From contig JAHWJJ010000301.1 in NCBI GenBank assembly GCA_019348475.1, forward strand, positions 1 through 5,942: a DNA stretch of 5,942 nucleotides, given 5' to 3'. Position 1 is the stretch's first letter; each line of letters opens with the position of its first letter. The notes below the pieces were generated by a model. The model was not told where the DNA came from. It was given only the letters and a program-made list of their open reading frames with translations, and searched no databases. Shown here one piece after another: positions 1 through 4,895 of the stretch. The translations under genes were made by a program, and so were the position numbers. The stretch is from Gemmatimonadota bacterium. Its GTDB lineage: Bacteria > Gemmatimonadota > Gemmatimonadetes > Longimicrobiales > Longimicrobiaceae.

Positions 1-342
1 TGGCTGATGGACCAGGCGCGGGTGGTGGGCGTGGGGAACATCTACGCCAGCGAGGCGCTGTTCCGCGCGGGGGTGGACCCGCGGCGGCCGGCCAACACCC
101 TGGCTCCGGACGAGCTGGCGCGCGTGCGCGACGGAGTGCGGCAGGTGCTGGCCGAGGCCATCGAGCACCGCGGCACCACCTTTCTGGACTACCGCGACGC
201 CAGCGGGGAGGAGGGCGCGTTCGCGGCACGGCTCAAGGTGTACGACCGCGAGGGACAGCCGTGTGCGGCGTGCGGCGGGACGGTCCAGCGCGTGGTCCAG
301 GGGGGCCGCTCCACGTTCTTCTGCCCATCGTGTCAGCGCTAG
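1..342 (+). CDS. mutM: Formamidopyrimidine-DNA glycosylase, C-terminal part (5' end outside window)
   Basis: This base-excision repair enzyme removes oxidised purines such as 8-oxoguanine and then cleaves the abasic site. The visible 113 residues are in frame from base 1. They open with the helix-two-turn-helix segment VVGVGNIYASEALF, which is almost the textbook MutM sequence and carries the family's DNA-binding Asn (in GNIY). Next comes RAGVDPRRPA, then the FAARLKVYDREGQPC lead into the zinc finger. The finger reads CAAC, 16 residues, CPSC, with the GRSTFFC turn whose Arg contacts DNA in the family. The protein ends two residues after the last Cys, as is normal. The catalytic N-terminal Pro-Glu lies outside the window, so activity cannot be judged here. 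No terminator is evident directly after the TAG stop. The family assignment is secure; the choice of MutM over Nei rests on the GVGNIYASE motif and the ending. Confidence 0.96.
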   Translation, partial: WLMDQARVVGVGNIYASEALFRAGVDPRRPANTLAPDELARVRDGVRQVLAEAIEHRGTTFLDYRDASGEEGAFAARLKVYDREGQPCAACGGTVQRVVQGGRSTFFCPSCQR

Positions 343-477
343 AGGAGCGCCGCAGCCCAGTTTTGCGCCACCGCGCGCATCAAATGTCTGTTTTTTTTTC
401 GCCAGGTACATTATTATTCTCAGCATCTCGCTCCGTTCATCGACCCGCCCCCTGCGCTCCTCCGACCTGCCCATACC
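343..477. other. Intergenic region between mutM and the TPR gene
   Basis: This 135-bp spacer stands out for low GC in its middle part. It holds a run of nine T (391-399) followed by an AT-rich stretch (407-418) that could serve as a -10 region. I found no hairpin directly before the T run, so it does not look like an intrinsic terminator for mutM. The last 50 bases before the TPR start are pyrimidine-rich with no purine-rich Shine-Dalgarno sequence. Confidence 0.5.
384..417 (+). promoter_or_regulatory. Possible promoter for the TPR gene
   Basis: TATTAT at 412-417 matches the -10 consensus at five of six positions. Alternatively TACATT at 407-412 could act as the -10, with ATGTCT at 384-389 as a poor -35 at 17-bp spacing. 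The T9 run lies just upstream and could add curvature or act like an UP element. Transcription would begin near 424, giving a leader of about 53 nt. The -35 match is weak, so this rests mainly on local AT richness in a GC-rich context. Confidence 0.3.
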
Positions 478-1773
478 ATGCAAGCACGAAAGTTCCGCGT
501 TCCGCAGCGTAAGACCCAGCGCCGCTGGCGCGTGCCCCCCGCGCTCAAGCGCGGCGACGAGATCTTCGAGGGCCTTGGCGTGCTGGACGAGGTGTCCGGC
601 GAGCGGGGGCTGGTGCTGTGGCAGTCGCTTCGCGATGCGCTTCTCTGGGCCGACGCGCGGGAAGACGAGCGCGCGGCGCTCTTCTCGGCCGACGCCGAAC
701 GCGCGCGCATGGCCATGATCATGGCGGCGCAGCCGCCGGCGGCGGTGGAAGAGCCCATGTCGGTGCTGGCGCGGATGCTGGGCGAGCCGGCGCGCATCCC
801 CGAGGAGGTGGTGGCGCTGGCGTGCCGGCGCATTTCGCAGTGGTCGGACCAGGAGGGGCTGCTGGCAACGGCGCTGGCGTTCGCACAGGCCGCCGCCACC
901 GTCACCCCCGGCGACGCGGGCGCGGCGTTCGCGGTGGGCAAGCTGGCCCGCCGCCGCGCCGAGTACGCGCGCGCCGAAACCTGGTTCCGGCGCACCGTCG
1001 CGCTGGCGCGGCAGATCGGCGATTGGGCTACGTACGCGCAGGCGTTCATCGGACTGGGCAACCTGTACATGCAGCGGGGCAACCTTCCCGGCGCCCGCCG
1101 CTTCCTGGTGCGCGCCGTACGCGCGGCGCAGCGCAACAGCCTGCACGCCATCGAGGGTTCGGCGCTGCACGACCTGTTCGGGGTAGCCGTCGAGGCGGGG
1201 CGTACGGACGACGCGCGGGAACTCGCTCGCGCTGCCTTCAACGCGTACGGCCCCAACAGTCCGGCGCTGCCTCGCCTGGCCCAGGACGTTGCGTACTGGT
1301 GGATTACGGAGGGGTACTTCGCGCGCGCCCTCCCCGTCCTGCGGTCCGTCCTGCCCCACCACCCTCAGCCGTTCGACCGCCTGACCGTTCTCGGAAACGT
1401 CGCGCGCGCGGCGGGCGCCCTCGGCGATCGCGAGACCTTCCGGGACGCCTGGGACGAGTGCCACGACCTCCTCGACAGTTCCGCTGTAGATGAACGTGCC
1501 GCGCAGGGTCTGCTGGACCTCGCCCACGGCGCCGCCAGCCTTTCGTTGTGGGACAAGGCTGAGCTTGCCGCGCGTGAGGCACTCGACATCGGCTCCCGAC
1601 GCTCGCAGGCCAAGATCCGGCTCACCGCCGAGGCGCTGATCGAATCGGTGCGCCACCACCGGGCGCTGGAAGTACACAGGCGCGTCGCCCAGCCCGAGGC
1701 GGCCGCTGCTGCAGAAGCAGAGTTCGCCCAGGAACTCGTTCGCTCTCTGGAGACCGCCGGGCCTGCAGCCTGA
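478..1773 (+). CDS. TPR-like helical-repeat protein of unknown function
   Basis: The 431-residue protein is nearly all alpha-helical. Residues 1-24 are strongly basic, with many Arg/Lys and RRWR. Residues 27-135 are mixed helical sequence I do not recognise. From about 147 the sequence falls into 34-40-residue helical pairs of TPR type. The clearest are 147-180 (GKLARRRAEYARAETWFRRTV) and 183-217 (GLGNLYMQRGNLPGARRFL); weaker units follow at about 223-256, 264-297, 302-333 and 341-372. The tail after 405 is Ala/Glu-rich. There is no signal peptide or membrane segment, so it is probably cytoplasmic, and TPRs usually bind other proteins. No enzymatic or DNA-binding domain is visible. The ATG at 478 has no evident Shine-Dalgarno site. 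Valine codons change abruptly along the gene: GTG at 9 of 11 up to residue 153, but 2 of 15 from residue 174. The gene stands alone, with a terminator behind it. The fold is likely; the role is unknown. Confidence 0.85.
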   Translation: MQARKFRVPQRKTQRRWRVPPALKRGDEIFEGLGVLDEVSGERGLVLWQSLRDALLWADAREDERAALFSADAERARMAMIMAAQPPAAVEEPMSVLARMLGEPARIPEEVVALACRRISQWSDQEGLLATALAFAQAAATVTPGDAGAAFAVGKLARRRAEYARAETWFRRTVALARQIGDWATYAQAFIGLGNLYMQRGNLPGARRFLVRAVRAAQRNSLHAIEGSALHDLFGVAVEAGRTDDARELARAAFNAYGPNSPALPRLAQDVAYWWITEGYFARALPVLRSVLPHHPQPFDRLTVLGNVARAAGALGDRETFRDAWDECHDLLDSSAVDERAAQGLLDLAHGAASLSLWDKAELAAREALDIGSRRSQAKIRLTAEALIESVRHHRALEVHRRVAQPEAAAAAEAEFAQELVRSLETAGPAA

Positions 1774-1791
1774 AGTACCTGGCGCCATTCC

Positions 1792-1835
1792 GAAGGGGGG
1801 CGGCCATTCGGCCGCGCCCCCTTCTTCTCTTTGTC
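1792..1835 (+). terminator. Intrinsic terminator of the TPR gene
   Basis: Starting 18 bases after the stop, GAAGGGGGG-CGGCC pairs with GGCCG-CGCCCCCTTC around an ATTC tetraloop (1792-1824). This makes a GC-rich stem of about 14 bp with a single bulge. It is followed by the pyrimidine tail TTCTCTTTGT. The tail is T-rich on the plus strand only, so it mainly terminates rightward transcription from the TPR gene. Confidence 0.8.
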
Positions 1836-1845
1836 CCTCTGCGGG

Positions 1846-1861
1846 GGCTCCGCCCGGAGCC
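1846..1861. repeat. Short perfect inverted repeat in the convergent spacer
   Basis: GGCTCC and GGAGCC flank a GCCC loop, forming a 6-bp perfect stem. It lies 64 bases past the stop of the minus-strand lipoprotein gene. No T run follows on either strand, so a terminator role for the lipoprotein gene is possible but unsupported. Confidence 0.35.
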
Positions 1862-1924
1862 GCCGTCAGGAGTTCACGGGCGCAGCCTCGGGGCCAGCGG
1901 CACGGCGCGTAAAGACGCTCGCGA

Positions 1925-2122
1925 TCAGCGCCCGACGCCAGATCCCACCAGGCCGCTGTCGTCCGCGGCGGTCACTGTGCTGGTGCTCGTCGTATCGGAG
2001 GCGGTTCCGCGGTGCGCGGATGCCGGCGCACGGAGCGCGGCATCGGGGGCGGTGACGTCGCCAGTGCAGGCGGAGGCGGCCAGGGTGAGGGCCGCGGCGA
2101 TCAGCAGGCGCTCGATCTTCAT
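1925..2122 (-). CDS. Small putative lipoprotein, 65 residues
   Basis: The protein starts MKIERLLIAAALTLAASAC: a short basic N-terminus, a hydrophobic core (6-16) and a Cys at 19. This is a lipoprotein signal with a slightly unusual lipobox, ASAC, with Ala rather than Leu at -3. After cleavage only 47 residues would remain. They are low-complexity, rich in Ala, Thr, Ser and Asp (TAPDAA, TTSTSTVTAADDSG), and end in GLVGSGVGR; they are probably unstructured and exposed outside the inner leaflet. The ATG at 2122 is chosen because GGAG lies seven bases upstream and the signal begins there. The same frame stays open to 2467, but that extension looks non-coding. It is transcribed convergently with the TPR gene and divergently from the UvrC-like gene. 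I do not recognise a family with a function. Such mini-lipoproteins seem typical of Longimicrobium-type genomes, which is recollection rather than something tested here. Confidence 0.72.
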   Translation of the reverse strand: MKIERLLIAAALTLAASACTGDVTAPDAALRAPASAHRGTASDTTSTSTVTAADDSGLVGSGVGR

Positions 2123-2129
2123 GGGTTCT

Positions 2130-2133
2130 CTCC
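2130..2133 (-). promoter_or_regulatory. Ribosome binding site of the small lipoprotein gene
   Basis: GGAG on the minus strand, within GGAGAGAA, stands seven bases before the ATG at 2122. It is the best Shine-Dalgarno match in this reading frame and decides the start against the much longer upstream extension to 2467. Confidence 0.75.
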
Positions 2134-2358
2134 ATTGGGGGGGCAAACGGGCCGGGATCTCCTGAGGAAGATAATGCGGCAGGATGCATTTGACCACGCC
2201 TTGGTTACAAGTTAACGCTCCCTTCGAGACCTTGCGCCACCGCACTTCCCGCCACCACCCTGCACGCATTTCGGTCCCCGGGATACCGAGGGCGCATTCC
2301 GGACGAAGCAGATTAACCTTTCCCGACGATACTGACAGACAAACCGCCAGTTTCTCCT

Positions 2359-2393
2359 GCACCGGCGGCGCCACCACCACCGCGCGCCGGTGC
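2359..2393. repeat. Inverted repeat in the divergent spacer
   Basis: GCACCGGCG (2359-2367) pairs perfectly with CGCCGGTGC (2385-2393) across a 17-base loop containing CCACCACCAC. No T run follows on either strand, so it is not an intrinsic terminator. It could be an operator, or a leader hairpin about 90 bases before the UvrC-like start; in GC-rich DNA a chance origin is also possible. Confidence 0.4.
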
Positions 2394-2484
2394 CGGCGGC
2401 GGATCACCGCCCTTGTCGATTGCGGCCACGGCGCCGTAGCTTGCCCCCTGCTTCGGCTTTTCTTCACGCCGCGCCTCCCTGCTC

Positions 2485-3564
2485 TTGAGGTTCAGCCCCA
2501 TCCATCCGCTTCGCGCGCTCGCGCGGGAGGCCCGCAACGTCCCCGGCGTCTACCGCATGCTGGCGGCGGACGGCGAAGTGCTGTACGTGGGCAAGTCCAA
2601 GAGCCTGCGCACGCGCCTGCTGTCGTACTTTCGCGCGCGCCGGGGTGACAAGCAGCACCGCATCATCCACGAATCGCACACGCTGGAGTGGGACTACGAG
2701 CCCAGCGAGTTCGCCGCGCTGCTGCGGGAGCTGCAGATGATCAAGCGGTTCCGGCCGCGGATGAACGTGCAGCACAGGCGCGACGGCCGGTACTCGTTCC
2801 TGAAGCTGGCGCCGGGAAAGGCGCCGCGGCTGTTCGTGGTGACCGCCGTTTCCGACGACGCGGCGGCGTACTACGGCCCGTTTCGCGGCGGCAAGCGCAT
2901 CCAGGAGGCGGTGCGCGAGCTGAACGACCTGCTGGGGCTGCGTGACTGCCCGCAGGCCATGCCCATCCGCTTTGCCGACCAGCCGGACCTGTTCTCGTTT
3001 CAGCACGTTCCCCGCTGCCACCGCGCCGAGCTGCGGCTGTGCCTGGGGCCGTGCGCCGCCCGGTGCAGCGAGGGCGAGTACAACGGGCGGGTGGAGCTTG
3101 CGAAGGCGTTTCTGAACGGACACGCCGACGAGCCGGTGCGTTGGCTGGAGCAGCGCATGAACGCGGCGGCGGACCGCTGGGAGTTCGAGTACGCCGGCCT
3201 GCTGCGCGACCGGTTGCACCGGCTGCAGCACCTGCGCGACGAGTTCGCCCGGCTGCGCGAGGCGCTGGACGGGCTGACCTTCGTCTACCGCGTGGACGGC
3301 GTGGACGGTGACGACCGCATCTACCTGGTGCGCCGCGGCACCGTGCGGGCCACGCTGGCGGTGCCGCGGACCGAGGCGGAGCGGCGCCGCCTGTCGCGGC
3401 TTTGCGACGAGCACTTCGGCCGGCCGGAGCACGGCGGTGCGCTGGTGCAGCGGCACCAGGTAGACGAGATCCTGCTGCTGGCGCGCTGGTTCCGCGCGCG
3501 CCCGCAGGAGATGGCGAACACCACGCCCCCCGCCCGCCTGGAGGCCCTGCCGCTGACCGCCTGA
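2485..3564 (+). CDS. UvrC-like GIY-YIG endonuclease lacking the RNase H/HhH half
   Basis: The 359-residue protein matches the N-terminal half of UvrC, the nuclease that makes the 3' incision in nucleotide excision repair. The GIY-YIG domain spans about 17-97: GVY (21-23), LYVG (33-36), Arg residues in KSLRTRL, Glu82 in RELQMIKRFRPR and Asn94, which match the family's catalytic Tyr, Arg, Glu and Asn. Four cysteines (155, 178, 186, 190; LRDC, PRC, LC, GPC) match the ligands of the UvrC iron-sulphur cluster. A UVR motif, the UvrB-contacting helical pair, lies at about 215-250 (MNAAADRWEFEYAGLLRD). Residues 262-295 resemble the segment before UvrC's RNase H domain, but that domain and the HhH repeats are absent; full UvrC is about 600 residues. 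E. coli Cho is similarly short but lacks the UVR region. The TTG start is the only usual start codon after the in-frame stop at 2437 and leaves a UvrC-like 20-residue lead before GVY; no Shine-Dalgarno is seen. Confidence 0.92.
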   Translation: MRFSPIHPLRALAREARNVPGVYRMLAADGEVLYVGKSKSLRTRLLSYFRARRGDKQHRIIHESHTLEWDYEPSEFAALLRELQMIKRFRPRMNVQHRRDGRYSFLKLAPGKAPRLFVVTAVSDDAAAYYGPFRGGKRIQEAVRELNDLLGLRDCPQAMPIRFADQPDLFSFQHVPRCHRAELRLCLGPCAARCSEGEYNGRVELAKAFLNGHADEPVRWLEQRMNAAADRWEFEYAGLLRDRLHRLQHLRDEFARLREALDGLTFVYRVDGVDGDDRIYLVRRGTVRATLAVPRTEAERRRLSRLCDEHFGRPEHGGALVQRHQVDEILLLARWFRARPQEMANTTPPARLEALPLTA

Positions 3565-3644
3565 CCCCGCGGCACAGCCGTTGCGCCCGCCCCGCGCATC
3601 CGGGGCACGCTCCCCCACGCCGCAGACCCACGACGGAGCCGTTG
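3565..3644 (+). other. Short spacer between the UvrC-like and phosphoesterase genes
   Basis: The 80-bp gap contains a 6-bp hairpin (GCCCCG/CGGGGC, 3589-3606) without a following T run. With no terminator and no clear promoter, the phosphoesterase gene may be read through from the UvrC-like gene. Confidence 0.4.
3635..3638 (+). promoter_or_regulatory. Ribosome binding site of the phosphoesterase gene
   Basis: GGAG lies six bases before the ATG at 3645. It supports that start over the longer open frame reaching back to 3402, whose first 81 codons overlap the UvrC-like gene in another frame. A TTG at 3642 is directly adjacent in frame but would shorten the spacing to three bases. Confidence 0.75.
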
Positions 3645-4694
3645 ATGCGGAACTCCTTCCGCTTTCCCGTTCTGATTCCCCTGCTCGCCCTTGCGCTGAC
3701 CGCCTGCGGGCGCGGCGGCGGCGACGCCCGCGCCGATGCCGACTCCGCCCAGGTGGTCGACAGCGCCCGGATCGTCTACGGCGCCACCGGCGCGGACAAC
3801 GTGCGGGTGGTGCCGGTGGAGATCGAGGTTCCCGGTCTTCCCGCCGGGTGGGAGGGGATCAGGATCGCCGCCCTTTCCGACTTTCACCTGGGACTGTGGG
3901 AGGGGAACACGGCCACGGCGCGCGCGGCGGTGGAGCGGGCGGTGGCGGAGCGGCCGGACGCGTTCGTGCTGCTGGGCGACTACGTGGCGCGCGGAGAGGA
4001 CTACGCCGCGCTGGACCAGGTGCTGGCGCCGCTGCGCGGAAAGCCGGTGTTCGCGGTGCTGGGCGACCGCGACGTCCAGGAGCGGTCGGAGAAGCCCGAC
4101 AGCGGCGCCATCCGAATCCGCGAGGCGCTGCGCCGCAACGGCGTGCAGGTGCTGGAGAACCGGCGCGCGCCCCTGGTGCGGCGCAGCGACACGGCGTACA
4201 TCGCGGGGATCGATCCGTACACGGCGCGGCGGCCGGACTGGCGGCGCGCCGAGATCTTCGGCGGCATTCCGGGCGGGGGCAAGACGCCGCTGGTGCTGGC
4301 CCACATGCCCGTGGCCGCGGTCACCCTGCCCACGGACAAGTACCCGGCCGTGGTGGCCGGCCACACCTTCTGCGGTCAGGTGGAGGTGCCGGGGACGCCC
4401 CGGCTCAGCTGGCTGAACTCCGAGGTGTTTCCCGGCACGGAGAACCCCGCCTCCACCCGCATCTACCGCATTCGGGGGAGCACGGTCTTCGTCACCTGCG
4501 GCGTGGGGTTCGGCTACGTGCCCGTGCGCTTTGGCGCGCCGCCGGAGGTGGCGCTGATCACGCTGCGCGGCGTGGGGGGAGACGATGAGGAGGCGGACTC
4601 GGCGCAGGCGCCGGCCGGGGTGAACGTCGATTCGCTCATCCAGACCTTTACCCCCGACACCTCCGCGCGCCGCGACACCGCCGGCGGCCGCTGA
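3645..4694 (+). CDS. Lipoprotein metallophosphoesterase with altered active-site motifs
   Basis: The 349-residue protein begins with a lipoprotein signal: MRNSFRF, a hydrophobic core, then LTAC with Cys21. A Gly/Asp/Ala-rich linker follows. The calcineurin-like phosphoesterase fold starts near 53 and resembles the YkuE/YaeI branch: SDFHLG (78-83; metal ligands Asp79 and His81), LLGDYV (Asp112), AHMP (His220), and the family's closing pattern GVGFGYVPVRFGAPPEVALITL (286-307). Two signature motifs are changed. GNHD reads GDRD (140-143), replacing the metal-B Asn with Asp and the catalytic His with Arg. GHTHGGQ reads GHTFCGQ (239-245), replacing a metal-A His with Phe. The tail after 310 is acidic and probably disordered. 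It would sit anchored outside the cytoplasm. Substrate is unknown; relatives act on lipids or nucleotides. The changes suggest reduced, altered or binding-only activity. The fold assignment is firm; catalysis is uncertain. Confidence 0.9.
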   Translation: MRNSFRFPVLIPLLALALTACGRGGGDARADADSAQVVDSARIVYGATGADNVRVVPVEIEVPGLPAGWEGIRIAALSDFHLGLWEGNTATARAAVERAVAERPDAFVLLGDYVARGEDYAALDQVLAPLRGKPVFAVLGDRDVQERSEKPDSGAIRIREALRRNGVQVLENRRAPLVRRSDTAYIAGIDPYTARRPDWRRAEIFGGIPGGGKTPLVLAHMPVAAVTLPTDKYPAVVAGHTFCGQVEVPGTPRLSWLNSEVFPGTENPASTRIYRIRGSTVFVTCGVGFGYVPVRFGAPPEVALITLRGVGGDDEEADSAQAPAGVNVDSLIQTFTPDTSARRDTAGGR

Positions 4695-4888
4695 CCCCAC
4701 CCCTGCCCAGTCCGGCGCCGCAACTGAAGCCCCGCCCTCCTGCGGGGCTTTCCGCTTTTTGGGCGGCAAGCGAAGCAATCCGCGGATCGCGCCAGCCCCC
4801 GGAGAAAGCCCGACATTCTGCCGCTCACCCGTCCACTCCCTCACCCCCTCACCCGTTCACCCCTTCACCCGTTCACCCCTTCACCCGC
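4695..4888. other. Convergent gene-end spacer
   Basis: This 194-bp region between the phosphoesterase and PhoU genes contains the plus-strand terminator, a 10-bp palindrome ATCCGCGGAT (4778-4787) and most of the octamer array. No intrinsic terminator with a T run was found for the leftward PhoU operon. Confidence 0.6.
4727..4760 (+). terminator. Intrinsic terminator of the phosphoesterase gene
   Basis: AAGCCCCGC (4727-4735) pairs perfectly with GCGGGGCTT (4742-4750) around a CCTCCT loop. The T-rich tail TTTCCGCTTTTT follows, ending in five T at 4756-4760. It begins 33 bases after the stop codon. The T run is on the plus strand, so the element serves the phosphoesterase gene rather than the convergent PhoU gene. 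Confidence 0.88.
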
Positions 4889-4895
4889 TCACTCC
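4824..4895. repeat. Tandem array of an 8-bp unit (YTCACCCS), nine copies
   Basis: Nine contiguous octamers read CTCACCCG, TCCACTCC, CTCACCCC, CTCACCCG, TTCACCCC, TTCACCCG, TTCACCCC, TTCACCCG, CTCACTCC. The central four form an exact 16-bp duplication, 4856-4871 repeated at 4872-4887. On the opposite strand the unit reads SGGGTGAR, and the last unit supplies the TGA stop of the PhoU gene at 4889-4891. Outer copies are more degenerate, as expected for an ageing slippage array. The array lies in a convergent gene-end region with no other feature. Confidence 0.9.

Larger units (their letters stand above)
2123..2484. other. Divergent non-coding spacer between lipoprotein and UvrC-like genes
   Basis: This 362-bp stretch has no credible gene on either strand. 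It contains AT-richer patches at 2171-2176 (CATTAT on the minus strand, a possible -10 about 50 bp before the lipoprotein ATG), 2201-2216 (including GTTAAC) and 2311-2345. It also holds an inverted repeat at 2359-2393. For the rightward gene only a weak pair was seen: TTGTCG at 2413 and TAGCTT at 2437, 18 bp apart. It must hold two divergent promoters, but none matches consensus well. Confidence 0.55.

Noticed and set aside
343..399. T9 run as an intrinsic terminator for mutM
   Set aside because: No stable stem directly precedes the T run; the nearest GC-rich bases do not pair well.
420..1256. Open frame of 278 codons on the minus strand
   Set aside because: It is antisense to the TPR gene, with Ser/Arg/Ala-rich composition and no ribosome binding site or motif noted.
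2123..2467. Upstream extension of the small lipoprotein frame to a start at 2467
   Set aside because: The extension places the lipoprotein signal in the middle of the protein and has non-coding-looking composition. The ATG at 2122 has a good ribosome binding site.
1..3564. DNA-repair gene cluster (mutM plus UvrC-like)
   Set aside because: The two genes are over 2 kb apart, separated by a TPR gene with its own terminator and an oppositely oriented lipoprotein gene, so co-regulation is not supported.
3589..3606. Hairpin after the UvrC-like gene as a terminator
   Set aside because: The 6-bp stem is followed by C-rich sequence, with no T run.
2464..3618. Open frame of 384 codons on the minus strand
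   Set aside because: It lies antisense to the UvrC-like gene almost end to end, with low-complexity Arg/Gln/Val/His composition and no motif.
3402..3644. Upstream extension of the phosphoesterase frame
   Set aside because: It overlaps the UvrC-like gene, is Arg/Pro/Ala-rich, and would bury the lipoprotein signal. GGAG before 3645 fixes the start.
3321..4844. Open frame of 507 codons on the minus strand
   Set aside because: It is antisense to the phosphoesterase and UvrC-like genes, both of which have clear family motifs. Its translation is Arg/Pro/His/Ala-rich with no recognisable domain, as expected of a GC-rich shadow frame.
4824..4895. CRISPR-like array
   Set aside because: The unit is 8 bp and contiguous, with no spacers, and no cas gene is nearby; it is a simple tandem repeat.
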